Below are positions 52,630-61,278 of a stretch of 64,000 nucleotides of DNA, piece by piece. The position numbers were made by a program, and so were the translations under genes. Under the pieces are notes generated by a model that worked only from the letters and a program-made list of their open reading frames with translations, had not been told where the DNA came from and did not search any database. Position 1 is the stretch's first letter; every line of letters begins with the position of its first letter. The stretch is taken from positions 3,782,001-3,846,000 of the forward strand of contig NZ_CP173678.1 of assembly GCF_051903925.1 (NCBI RefSeq), written 5' to 3'. This DNA is from G051903925 sp051903925. GTDB lineage: Bacteria; Pseudomonadota; Alphaproteobacteria; Zavarziniales; Zavarziniaceae.

Positions 52630-55600
52630 TCAGGCGGCGGCGGGCCGCGTGTCGGAAGCGCGCCACAGCGCGGCGTAGCGGCCGTCGGCATCGAGCAGGG
52701 CGTCGTGGCTGCCCTGCTCGACGATGCGGCCGCGATCCAGGACCAGGATGCGGTCGGCATGGCGCGCCGTCTGCAGCCGGTGCGCGATCAGCACCGTGGT
52801 GCGGCCACGCGCCGCCCGCCGCATGCCCTGCGTCACCAGGGCCTCGCTGGCCAGGTCCAGGTTGGCTGTCGCCTCGTCCAGCAGCAGGATCGCCGGATCG
52901 ACCAGTTCGGCCCGCGCCAGGCAGAGCAGCTGCCGCTGCCCGGCCGAAAGGCTGCGCCCGCGCTCCCCCAGGACATGGTCGTAGCCGTCGGCCTGGCGCT
53001 GGATGAAGTCGTGCGCGCCCACCGCCCGCGCCGCGCGCTCGACCAGGTCGCGGCCCGCCTCGGGCCGGCCATAGGTGATGTTCTCGGCGATGCTTGCGGC
53101 GAACAGGAATGGCTCCTGCGGCACCATCCCCAGCTGGCGCCGATAGGCCGACAGGTCCAGGTCCCGCAGGTCGTGACCGTCGACAACCACCCGGCCCGCC
53201 ACCGGATCGTGGAACCGGGCCAGCAGCTTGACGATGGTGGACTTCCCCGCCCCCGTCTCGCCGACCAGCGCGACCGTCTCGCCCGGCGCGATCGCCAGGT
53301 CGAACTCCTCCAGGGCCAGGCTTTCCGGCCGTGCGGGATAGGCGAAGGACACCCGCTCGAAGCGGACGGCGCCGCTCAGGCGGCCGGGATCGACGGGATG
53401 CGCCGGCGCCGCGGCGGCGATCGGCTCGGCCATCAGGTCGGCCAGCCTGCGGCGTGACACGCGCGCCTGCTGCCAGTCGTCCAGGACCTGGGACAGCTGC
53501 GCGATGGGCGAGAAGAAGAAGCCCAGATACAGGAGGAAGGCGATCAGCGTGCCCGGCGTCAGGTCGCCTTGCGCCACCAGCACGGCCCCCAGGCCCAGCG
53601 CCAGGGCCGAGCCCAGTTGCCCTACCAGGTCCAGGAACGGAAAGTAGGTGGCGATGAGGACCTGCGCCCGCATCCGCGCATCGACATAGCGCCGCGTCAG
53701 AACCCGGAAGTCGTCCTGGCGCTGCTCCTCCTGGACAAAGGCCTGGGCCTCCCGCACCCCGGACAGGCTTTCCTGCAGCGTGGCATTGGCCAGGGCCAGC
53801 GTCTCCCGCGCCTCGTCATAGGGGCCTTGCGACAGGCGCCGGAACGCCAGCGTGGCGATCGCGATCGGCACCAGCAGCAGCGCCGTCGCCGCCGCCAACG
53901 GGGGAGAGGTCCAGGCCAGCGCCGCCGCAACGCCAAAGATGCTGAGCAGGTTGACCCCGCTCATCAGCAGGCTGCCCTGCAGCAGCGTGCCGATGGCATC
54001 GACGTCCGTGGTCATGCGGGTCATGATGCGCCCGGCCATCTCGCGGTCATAGAAGTCGACGCCCAGGCGCAGAAGCCTGGCAAAGACCCGCAGGCGCAGC
54101 GTGAACAGCAGGCGCTCGCCGACCTTGCCCCCGACCAGGGTCAAGGCCCAGGCATTGAGCAGCGACAGGGCGACGATCCCGGCGAACAGGCCGGCGGCCT
54201 GGAACAGTTCCGCCGCGTCACCGGTCAGCACGCCATGGTCGATGCCATGGCGGCTGAAGGCGGGGCCCGCCAGGCTCAGGCCCATGTCGGCGACGACGAG
54301 TGCGACGGCTGCCCCCAGGCCACCGCGAAAGCGCCACAGCAGCCCGGCCAGAGTGAATGGCACCCTGTCGTCCACCACGGCGTCCTCCGCCAAAGGGCGG
54401 TCCAGGGCGGGCGGCAGGGCGGCGATCCGGGCGCGCAGGCTGGCCGGCGCGTCCATGGCCCCGACCGCGCCGCGCCGCCTGCGTCCGGCGGGGGCAGCCA
54501 GGGGCGGCGCCGGGGCCGGCCGGTCGATCAGGCCGGCGGCCTCCCCCTGCCCGGTCGCGGCTCCGGCCAGCAGCGCCCGGTACAGGGGGCAGCGCGCCTC
54601 AAGCTCCTCGTGCGTGCCGCAGTCGACGATGCGTCCCTGGTCCAGCACCGCGATGCGGTCGGCCAGCATCAGGGTCGACCGGCGATGCGCGATCAGCAGG
54701 GTCGTCCGGCCCTGCTTGACCCGGCGCAGGGTGGCGTGGATCGCCGCCTCCACGCGCGGATCGACGGCACTTGTCCCATCGTCCAGCACCAGGATGGGCG
54801 GGTCGGCCAGCAGGGCGCGGGCCAGGGCGATGCGCTGGCGCTGCCCGCCCGACACGTTCAGGCCGCGCTCCCCCACCGCCGTGTCATAGCCCTGGGGCAG
54901 GCCGGCGATGAAGTCGTGCGCTTCCGCCGCGCGGGCCGCTGCCTCGACCTCCGCCGCGGTGGCGTCGGGGCGGGCGAAGGCGATATTGGCGCGCACGCTG
55001 TCCGAGAACAGGAAACTGTCCTCGAACGCGATGCCGATCGCCTGGCGCAACGAGGCGAGTGTCACGTCGCGCACGTCGCGGCCGCCGATCGTGACCCGTC
55101 CCGCATCGACGTCGTGAAAACGGGCCAGCAGCATCGCCATCGTCGACTTGCCGGAGCCGGAGCGCCCGACCAGGGCCATCGTCTCGCCCGCACGCAGGTC
55201 CAGGCTGGCGCCATCGAGAATGGGCGGGGCACCGGGAAAGGCAAAGCGCACATCCTCGAAGCGGATGCCCGCCACCTGGCGCGGCAGGACGGTGGCGCCG
55301 GGCCGGTCGACGATCTCCGGCGCGGTGTCCAGCAGGTCCTGGATGCGGTCGAACGCAGCCCTGGCGCGCTCCAGCGCAGACAGCATGCCGGCCAGCATCT
55401 GGGCCGGTCCAAGCAACTGCACGAGATAGGTCGAGAACGCCAGGAACGTCCCGATGGTGATCGTGCCCTGCAGCGCCAGCCAGCCGCCCAGCGCCAGCGC
55501 GGCGATCTGGCCCAGCGCCGGAATCGCGCGCAGCAGCGGCTGGAAGCGTGCCTGGATCCGCACCGAGCGCATGCGACTGGCATAGAGGTCGCTGGCGATT

Positions 55601-56298
55601 CCCTCGGCCCGCGCCTGCTCGCGCTCCTCCTGGGCAAAGGCGCGCAGGACGCGGGCGCCGGTCACGGCCTGGTCCACCCCTTGCGCCAGGTCGCCTGCCT
55701 TCTGCTGCATGTCCCAGGCCGCGGGGAAGGTCAGCGCGCGCAGCTTCTGCGCAGTCACGAACATCAGCGGCACCAGCACAAGCGTCACCGCCGCCAGCAG
55801 CGGCGACAGGACCAGCATCGCCACCAGGGCGCCCACCATCGTCGCGACATTGGCCAGCAACAGCGGGACGAAGGACAGGACGCGGGTGAACATGCCGACG
55901 TCGCCATTGGCCCGCGCCACCAGCTGTCCCGTCGCCATCGCCTGGTGGCTGCCCAGGTCCAGGCGCTGCACATGCTCGTGGATCGCGGTCCGCAGGCGGA
56001 ACGACACGTCGAGCATGACCTTCGACGCCCGGATGCGGCGGAAGCGCGCGACCAGGAACCAGCCCACGGCCAGCGCCACCAGCAAGGCCAGCCACGGCGC
56101 CAGGGGGGTGTCCTGCGCCATCACGCCATGGTCCATGATGTGCCGCTCGACCAGCGGCACCGCCGTGCCGAAGCCGGCACCCAACAGCGCCGCGCCGGCC
56201 GAGAGGGCGATATCGCGCCGCCCCGGCTTCAGGTGCGGCCACAGCCGCCGCCAGGTCGCCGGGCGCGCCGCCTTGGCCTGGTCGTCGTCGTGCGTCAC
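52630..56298 (-). CDS. Fused double ABC exporter (TMD-NBD-TMD-NBD) with one atypical ATP site
   Basis: 1222 residues from a GTG that overlaps the upstream cytochrome gene stop (GTGA). Unit 1: TMD about 30-320, Walker A GRSGSGKST (378-386), signature VSGGQ, Walker B LVLDDGTSAVD. Unit 2: TMD about 650-960, Walker A GETGAGKST (1013-1021), signature LSAGQ (about 1117), Walker B LLLDEATANLD. In NBD1 the catalytic Glu is Asp (507) and the Q-loop Gln is Glu (426); in NBD2 the signature is LSAGQ. So ATP site 1 (NBD1 Walker + NBD2 signature) appears degenerate, as in heterodimeric exporters. Substrate unknown; drug or lipid export are usual roles. Confidence 0.9.
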   Translation of the reverse strand: MTHDDDQAKAARPATWRRLWPHLKPGRRDIALSAGAALLGAGFGTAVPLVERHIMDHGVMAQDTPLAPWLALLVALAVGWFLVARFRRIRASKVMLDVSFRLRTAIHEHVQRLDLGSHQAMATGQLVARANGDVGMFTRVLSFVPLLLANVATMVGALVAMLVLSPLLAAVTLVLVPLMFVTAQKLRALTFPAAWDMQQKAGDLAQGVDQAVTGARVLRAFAQEEREQARAEGIASDLYASRMRSVRIQARFQPLLRAIPALGQIAALALGGWLALQGTITIGTFLAFSTYLVQLLGPAQMLAGMLSALERARAAFDRIQDLLDTAPEIVDRPGATVLPRQVAGIRFEDVRFAFPGAPPILDGASLDLRAGETMALVGRSGSGKSTMAMLLARFHDVDAGRVTIGGRDVRDVTLASLRQAIGIAFEDSFLFSDSVRANIAFARPDATAAEVEAAARAAEAHDFIAGLPQGYDTAVGERGLNVSGGQRQRIALARALLADPPILVLDDGTSAVDPRVEAAIHATLRRVKQGRTTLLIAHRRSTLMLADRIAVLDQGRIVDCGTHEELEARCPLYRALLAGAATGQGEAAGLIDRPAPAPPLAAPAGRRRRGAVGAMDAPASLRARIAALPPALDRPLAEDAVVDDRVPFTLAGLLWRFRGGLGAAVALVVADMGLSLAGPAFSRHGIDHGVLTGDAAELFQAAGLFAGIVALSLLNAWALTLVGGKVGERLLFTLRLRVFARLLRLGVDFYDREMAGRIMTRMTTDVDAIGTLLQGSLLMSGVNLLSIFGVAAALAWTSPPLAAATALLLVPIAIATLAFRRLSQGPYDEARETLALANATLQESLSGVREAQAFVQEEQRQDDFRVLTRRYVDARMRAQVLIATYFPFLDLVGQLGSALALGLGAVLVAQGDLTPGTLIAFLLYLGFFFSPIAQLSQVLDDWQQARVSRRRLADLMAEPIAAAAPAHPVDPGRLSGAVRFERVSFAYPARPESLALEEFDLAIAPGETVALVGETGAGKSTIVKLLARFHDPVAGRVVVDGHDLRDLDLSAYRRQLGMVPQEPFLFAASIAENITYGRPEAGRDLVERAARAVGAHDFIQRQADGYDHVLGERGRSLSAGQRQLLCLARAELVDPAILLLDEATANLDLASEALVTQGMRRAARGRTTVLIAHRLQTARHADRILVLDRGRIVEQGSHDALLDADGRYAALWRASDTRPAAA

Positions 56299-56735
56299 GG
56301 CCTGCGGAAGCTGTCGTGGCATTGCAGGCAGGCCCGCGCGAGTGCGGCATAGGCCGGGCGGATCGCCGCCAAGTCGCCCGCCTCGACCGCCCCAGCCATG
56401 CTGGCCGCGGCCTGCTGGAAGGCTGCCATGTCCGCGTCGAAGGTCGCGCGCTCGGTCCAGATCCGGTCCAGGGCGCGGCCCTCGGCATCGGCGCTGCCGG
56501 GCGGGAACAGGCCGCCCAGCCGCACGCTGTCGGTGTGCAGCGTGGCGGCACCGCGCGCCACCTCGCCGTCCACCGGCAGCAGGCCATTCGCGACCGAGCC
56601 CAGCAGGCGCAGGATCCCGCTCATCTCCTTCATCAGCGCGATCCGCTCGCCCGCCGGACCGGATGCCCCGCACAGCGCCAGCAGGCAGGGGCCAAGCAGC
56701 ACCAGCCGCAGGATCGACCGCCCGGCATTGCCCAT
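56295..56735 (-). CDS. Cytochrome c'-like (class II) protein
   Basis: 146 residues. An N-terminal export signal (LRLVLLGPCLLALCGASG) is followed by a four-helix-type sequence and a C-terminal heme motif CLQCH (CxxCH) with Asp-Ser-Phe-Arg after it, as in the cytochrome c' family. The protein should be periplasmic. The stop overlaps the GTG start of the large ABC exporter gene by four bases, so they form a translationally coupled pair. Role is unclear; NO binding is a known function of some relatives. Confidence 0.82.
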   Translation of the reverse strand: MGNAGRSILRLVLLGPCLLALCGASGPAGERIALMKEMSGILRLLGSVANGLLPVDGEVARGAATLHTDSVRLGGLFPPGSADAEGRALDRIWTERATFDADMAAFQQAAASMAGAVEAGDLAAIRPAYAALARACLQCHDSFRRP

Positions 56736-56888
56736 CACCCCATCCACTCCCCTGCCGTCGCGCTGTCCTGCGCCACGCGCGACCGTCATCACGGCGTCAA
56801 GCCTGGACGTGATGCTGCGCCACAGCCATATCCATTTGACCTGCCCCGCCGGATCGCCGGCCGGGCCATCCAGTCGAAGAGCAGATCC

Positions 56889-57470
56889 GTGCCGTTTCCG
56901 TCCAGTCTTTGCGTCTATTGCGCCTCCATGCTGCCCAGCGACCCCGCCCCACGCCAGGAGGCGGAGCGGCTGGGCCAGATCCTGGCCAACAACGGCATCC
57001 GCCTGGTCTATGGCGGCGGCTCCATCGGCCTCATGGGCGTCACCGCCCGCGCCTGCCTGGAGGCAGGCGGCCGCGTCACCGGCATCATCCCGACCTTCCT
57101 GGACGAGCGCGAGGTGGGCCTGGCGGATGCCGAGCTTGAGATCGTCGAGAGCATGCACGTCCGCAAGCGCCGCATGGTCGAGGAATCGGACGGCTTCGTG
57201 ATCCTGCCCGGCGGCCTGGGCACGCTGGACGAGACGCTGGAGATCATCACCTGGCGCCAGCTCGACCTGCACGACAAGCCCATCGTCCTGGTCAATATCG
57301 GCGGCTACTGGGATCCCCTGGTGGCGCTGATCGACAACGTGATCGCCAAGGGCTACGCCAAGGCCAGCGCGCGCGCCCTGTTCACCGTGGTCGCCGGCGT
57401 GGACGACATCCTGCCTGCCGTCATCGGCGCACCCGAAGCCAGCGAAAAGGTCGAGGCGGAGCGTCTTTAG
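56889..57470 (+). CDS. LOG-family protein (cytokinin riboside 5'-monophosphate phosphoribohydrolase-like)
   Basis: 193 residues from a GTG. YGGGSIGLMGVTA and PGGLGTLDETLEI (PGGxGTxxE) are the LOG motifs; MHVRKRRMVEESDGF contains the conserved Arg residues. These enzymes release a free base from nucleoside 5'-monophosphates. The bacterial target is usually unknown, with purine base salvage possible. Divergent from the cytochrome gene. Confidence 0.9.
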   Translation: MPFPSSLCVYCASMLPSDPAPRQEAERLGQILANNGIRLVYGGGSIGLMGVTARACLEAGGRVTGIIPTFLDEREVGLADAELEIVESMHVRKRRMVEESDGFVILPGGLGTLDETLEIITWRQLDLHDKPIVLVNIGGYWDPLVALIDNVIAKGYAKASARALFTVVAGVDDILPAVIGAPEASEKVEAERL

Positions 57471-57586
57471 GCGGTTTCCGCCGCGCGGCGCAGGGTGCTA
57501 TAGACCCAGCCGGGTGGTCGCCCCGGCTGCCATCGCCGATGCGTCCTGCGTCGGTGTCTACTCGCCCCGGGGCAAGCGAGGAGCCG

Positions 57587-58801
57587 ATGGACAAGATCAA
57601 GGTCGCAAACCCCGTCGTCGAGCTGGACGGCGACGAGATGACCCGCATTCTGTGGGACTTCATCAAGAAGCGCCTGATCCTGCCCTATCTCGACATCGAC
57701 CTGCACTACTACGACCTGGGCATCGAGTACCGCGACCAGACCGAGGACAAGGTCACGGTCGAGGCGGCCGAGGCGATCAAGAAGTACGGCGTCGGGGTCA
57801 AGTGCGCGACCATCACCCCCGACGAGGCGCGGGTGAAGGAATTCAACCTCAAGAAGATGTGGAAGTCGCCCAACGGCACGATCCGCAACATCCTGGGCGG
57901 CACCGTCTTCCGTGCGCCGATCATCTGCCAGAACGTGCCGCGCCTGGTTGGCGGCTGGACCCGGCCCATCGTGATCGGCCGCCATGCCTTTGGCGACCAG
58001 TACGCGGCGACCGACTTCGTCGTCCCCGGCGCCGGCACGCTGACCATCACCTTCAAGCCCAAGGACGGCGGCGAGCCGATCGAGCGCACCGTGTTCAACT
58101 TCCCCGCCAGCGGCGTCGCCATGGGGATGTACAACCTGGACGAGTCGATCAAGGGCTTTGCCCGGGCGTGCCTCAACTACGGCCTGAACCTCAAGTGGCC
58201 GGTCTACCTCTCGACCAAGAACACGATCCTCAAGGCCTATGACGGCCGCTTCAAGGACCTGTTCCAAGAGGTTTTCGACGCCGAGTTCAAGGACCGTTTC
58301 AAGGCCGCGGGCATCGTCTACGAGCACCGCCTGATCGACGACATGGTGGCCTCCGCGCTCAAGTGGGACGGCGGCTTCGTCTGGGCGTGCAAGAACTATG
58401 ACGGCGACGTTCAGTCCGATTCGGTGGCGCAGGGCTTCGGCTCGCTTGGCATGATGACCTCGGTCCTGCTCACCCCGGATGGTCAGACCGTGGAGGCTGA
58501 GGCCGCGCACGGCACCGTGACGCGCCACTACCGCGACCACCTGGCGGGCAAGAAGACCTCCACCAACCCGGTTGCCTCGATCTATGCCTGGACGGGTGGC
58601 CTCAAGCACCGGGCCAAGCTGGACGACAATGCGGCCCTGGCCAGCTTTGCCGACAAGCTGGAAAAGGTCTGCGTCGCCACGATCGAGGGCGGCGACATGA
58701 CCAAGGACCTGGCGCTGCTGATTCGCGCCGACCATCCCTGGCTCACGACCGAGGACTTCCTGGCCAAGCTCGACGCCAACCTGCAGAAGGCGATCGGCTA
58801 G
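57587..58801 (+). CDS. icd: Isocitrate dehydrogenase (NADP), dimeric eukaryote-like form
   Basis: 404 residues. VVELDGDEMTRILWDFIKK, WKSPNGTIRNILGGTVFR (isocitrate site, conserved Ser and Asn) and LIDDMVASALKWDGGFVWA (metal Asp) match the eukaryote-like NADP-dependent IDH. It oxidises isocitrate to 2-oxoglutarate in the TCA cycle. GAGGAG lies close to the ATG. The length is normal. A palindromic element follows the stop. Confidence 0.97.
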   Translation: MDKIKVANPVVELDGDEMTRILWDFIKKRLILPYLDIDLHYYDLGIEYRDQTEDKVTVEAAEAIKKYGVGVKCATITPDEARVKEFNLKKMWKSPNGTIRNILGGTVFRAPIICQNVPRLVGGWTRPIVIGRHAFGDQYAATDFVVPGAGTLTITFKPKDGGEPIERTVFNFPASGVAMGMYNLDESIKGFARACLNYGLNLKWPVYLSTKNTILKAYDGRFKDLFQEVFDAEFKDRFKAAGIVYEHRLIDDMVASALKWDGGFVWACKNYDGDVQSDSVAQGFGSLGMMTSVLLTPDGQTVEAEAAHGTVTRHYRDHLAGKKTSTNPVASIYAWTGGLKHRAKLDDNAALASFADKLEKVCVATIEGGDMTKDLALLIRADHPWLTTEDFLAKLDANLQKAIG

Positions 58802-58810
58802 GTCGCGCAA

Positions 58811-58954
58811 GCATCCTTCGAGACGCGCACTCCTCAGGATGACGCCCGTTGTGATTTCTTGAGAAAAGCAACGGCGTCATGCCGAGGAGCGGCCCCCTTT
58901 CAGACGCCGCCTGCGGCGGCTCCTCAGGGCAAGCGGGACGCGTCTCGAAGCATC
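58811..58954. repeat. Nested inverted-repeat element downstream of icd
   Basis: Outer arms: GCATCCTTCGAGACGCG (58811-58827) and CGCGTCTCGAAGCATC (to 58954). Inner arms include CTCCTCAGGATGACGCC (58830-58846) and its partner GGCGTCATGCCGAGGAG (about 58873-58889), with a small extra hairpin GCCGCCTGCGGCGGC (58907-58921). Such TTCGAGACGCG / CTCCTCAGGATGACG words are seen as dispersed palindromic repeats in alphaproteobacteria. It looks like a non-coding, MITE- or REP-like element and can also serve as terminator. Confidence 0.65.
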
Positions 58955-58976
58955 ATTCCCAACGGTGCCGCCTGCG

Positions 58977-59522
58977 ATGCGCAAGGTCTATCTCGCCGGG
59001 CCGGAGGTCTTCTGGCCCGACGCCGGCGCCATCGGCCAGGCCAAGCGCGCCCTGTGCGCGGAGGCCGGCTGGGTGGGCCTGTTCCCGCTCGATAACGACC
59101 TGGCCGTGGATGGCCTGGCGCCGCAAGCGGTGGCCCAGGCGATCTTCGACGCCAACATCGCCATGATCGCCCGCGCGGATGCCGTGATCGCCAATCTCAG
59201 CCCGTTTCGCGGGCCCGGGGCCGATCCGGGCACGGTGTTCGAGGTGGGCTTTGCCCACGCCCTGGGCAAGCCCGTGTTCGGCTATTCGGTGGAGGGCGGC
59301 AGCCTGCTCGACCGCACGCGCGCCCGCCTGCCCCTGACCCGGGCGGCAAGCGAGATGCGCGATCCGGATGGCGCCCTGGTCGAGGATTTCGGCCTGGCCG
59401 AGAACCTGATGATCGCCTGCGCGCTGGCCGCTCCCATGGTCCTGCCCCAGGCGGGCGACGCCGCCGATCTCAGGGGATTGGGCCTGTTCCGCCGCTGCCT
59501 GGCCCTGCTTGGGCTGCCCTGA
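58977..59522 (+). CDS. Nucleoside 2-deoxyribosyltransferase-like protein
   Basis: 181 residues. MRKVYLAGPEVFWPDA and the later ADAVIANLSPFRG followed by GTVFEVGFAHALGKPVFGY, with the catalytic Glu in FEVGFA, match the nucleoside 2-deoxyribosyltransferase family. These exchange or remove bases of (deoxy)nucleosides or nucleotides. A GTG four codons upstream (58965) is an alternative start. It follows the inverted-repeat element, so transcription is probably independent of icd. Substrate not known. Confidence 0.85.
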   Translation: MRKVYLAGPEVFWPDAGAIGQAKRALCAEAGWVGLFPLDNDLAVDGLAPQAVAQAIFDANIAMIARADAVIANLSPFRGPGADPGTVFEVGFAHALGKPVFGYSVEGGSLLDRTRARLPLTRAASEMRDPDGALVEDFGLAENLMIACALAAPMVLPQAGDAADLRGLGLFRRCLALLGLP

Positions 59523-59600
59523 TCCTGCCGCCCTGAGCCATTGCCACGGCGGCCCAGCGGTATCCGGGAACCAGTTTCCCGCTTCCGTCTTCTCGCGCTG

Positions 59601-59612
59601 TGCGGTGCAACA
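59601..59612. promoter_or_regulatory. TGC-N3-GCA site upstream of phasin gene
   Basis: TGCGGTGCAACA, 32 bases before the phasin ATG. The reverse complement, TGTTGCACCGCA, is identical over 12 bases to the left part of the palindrome upstream of gmd. PhaR-type regulators bind TGC-N3-GCA-cored sites at phasin promoters. Confidence 0.5.
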
Positions 59613-59643
59613 TGCGCCCCCCCGCCAGGAGACGAGGTCCCCG

Positions 59644-60060
59644 ATGACGATCGAACGCAGCCTTTCCGAACTGGTCCCCGACGCCGCGGCCGCGATGCTG
59701 AAGCCGCCCTTCATGCCGGCCGCCGCCACCCCGACGGAGGCGATGGATCGCATCGCCGAGGCAACCCGCAGCGTCGTCGAGAAGGGCGAGGAAGCGACCC
59801 AGGCCGCGGCAGACACCGCGTCGCGCATGGTCCGCTCCGGCGCGGAAAGCACCGGGACCCTTGCCCACGCCACGCATGGCTTCTTCGACACGGCTGTCGC
59901 CGACCAGGTGGAGACGATGCAGCGCCTGATGGCCGTGCGCAGCATGCCGGAAGCCTGCCGCATCCAGGCCGAATACCTGAATCGCGCCATGGAGCGCTGG
60001 TTCGGCCTTGCCAGCCAGGTCACGCAGGCCATGGCCGGGCGGGTCGCCGCGGCGGACTAG
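59644..60060 (+). CDS. Phasin family protein
   Basis: 138 residues, mostly amphipathic helix, with the phasin_2-type pattern (EKGEEATQAAADTASRMV, RSMPEACRIQAEYLNRAMER). Phasins coat polyhydroxyalkanoate granules, so the organism probably stores PHA. No PHA synthase is in the window. Start is preceded by GAGG. A PhaR-like site sits just upstream. Confidence 0.85.
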   Translation: MTIERSLSELVPDAAAAMLKPPFMPAAATPTEAMDRIAEATRSVVEKGEEATQAAADTASRMVRSGAESTGTLAHATHGFFDTAVADQVETMQRLMAVRSMPEACRIQAEYLNRAMERWFGLASQVTQAMAGRVAAAD

Positions 60061-60092
60061 CCCGCCGCCGACCAGGCCTGGAGGGCAGGCAT

Positions 60093-61109
60093 TCAGGCGA
60101 CCGCGACGGCGGGGGTCCGGCGCGGCGGCCGCGGCGTGGCGAAGCCGGCCAGGTGCAGGACGCCCAACCGCTCCAGCACCACGTGGGCGATGGCCGGCAG
60201 CAGCAGCCCGGCCGCCGTCGTCGCGATGACATAGGGCACCGGCTCAAGCGCGATGCCGCCCGCCGTCATCAGGATGCGCAGGCCCGACGTCGCCAGGATG
60301 TGCAGGACATAGATCGTCATCGACCGCTCGCCGAACCAGGCCAGGCCATGGGCCAGCGGTCCCTGGATCAGCTTGGACAGCAGCACGAACCAGGCCAGGC
60401 CCAGCAGCGCCATGGGCAGGACGATCATCCGGCTCATGGTCAGGCCGTATGCCATCCCGGTCGGCACGGCATAGGCGACGAACAGGGCCAATATGCCGCC
60501 GAACAGCAGCCAGCCCTCGCGCGGGCGCGGCGACCAGTTCAGGATGCGCGGCCCGATCAGCATGCCCAGGGCATAGAAGGACAGGCCCTCCGCCGTCTGG
60601 CCCACGATGTGGTCGACCGGAAACAGCGTCCAGACCGGATAGCCGATGACGACCACGGCCCACAGCAGCACGGCCTGACGGCGGAGCAGCACACCCATCA
60701 GGTGACAGACCGCCAGCGCATACAGGAACCAGAACTGACCGATGGGCGCCCAGCCGATCGACAGCAGGTCAGAGACCGAACCCGGATTGTTGACCGAGCG
60801 GTTGAAGAGCAGGACCAGCCCGCCCTGGATCAGCGACCACAGGAAATAGGGATAGACGATCGTCCAGGCCCGGGCCGTCAGGAACTTCTGCGTCCCCTTG
60901 GCCAGCGACGGCTCAAGCGCCATGCCGGCCAGCAGGAAGAACATGGGCATCATGAATGCGCCCAGCAGGTATTCCGTCCACAGGACAACGGCGCGGCCGT
61001 CGACCAGCGAGGCGTCAACAAGGCCTGACAGCGCGTGGTAGTAGACGACCAGGATGATTCCCATGCCGCGGCCGACATCGACCCAGATCAGTCGCCGCGC
61101 ATTCACCAT
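60093..61109 (-). CDS. Acyltransferase family 3 membrane protein
   Basis: 338 residues, about ten membrane helices. IWVDVGRGMGIILVVYYHAL (with the catalytic-type His in helix 1) and FFLLAGMALEPSL are typical of the acyltransferase-3 family (OafA/NodX-like), which acylates sugars or lipids. The longer upstream frame is not used because the conserved part begins at MVNARRL. Divergent from hpnC with a 169-base gap. Target unknown. Confidence 0.85.
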   Translation of the reverse strand: MVNARRLIWVDVGRGMGIILVVYYHALSGLVDASLVDGRAVVLWTEYLLGAFMMPMFFLLAGMALEPSLAKGTQKFLTARAWTIVYPYFLWSLIQGGLVLLFNRSVNNPGSVSDLLSIGWAPIGQFWFLYALAVCHLMGVLLRRQAVLLWAVVVIGYPVWTLFPVDHIVGQTAEGLSFYALGMLIGPRILNWSPRPREGWLLFGGILALFVAYAVPTGMAYGLTMSRMIVLPMALLGLAWFVLLSKLIQGPLAHGLAWFGERSMTIYVLHILATSGLRILMTAGGIALEPVPYVIATTAAGLLLPAIAHVVLERLGVLHLAGFATPRPPRRTPAVAVA

Positions 61110-61278
61110 CCCTGCCCCACTCGCCAGCGCGCCCACCCCGGCGCGGTCACCTTCTGGCACAATCTGATACGCAAAAGATAAGATTTCGTTGTGCGTCCCA
61201 GCCCTGCCCCATCGGCTGAAAGGCCCGCTGTCACAGGCGCTTGTTGACGGCAAAGGTCCGTCCCTGCGACAAGCGGCC

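Noticed and set aside
53569..56352. 927-codon plus-strand frame opposite the ABC exporter
   Set aside because: The translation is His/Arg/Gln-rich with no domain; the opposite strand has complete ABC motifs.
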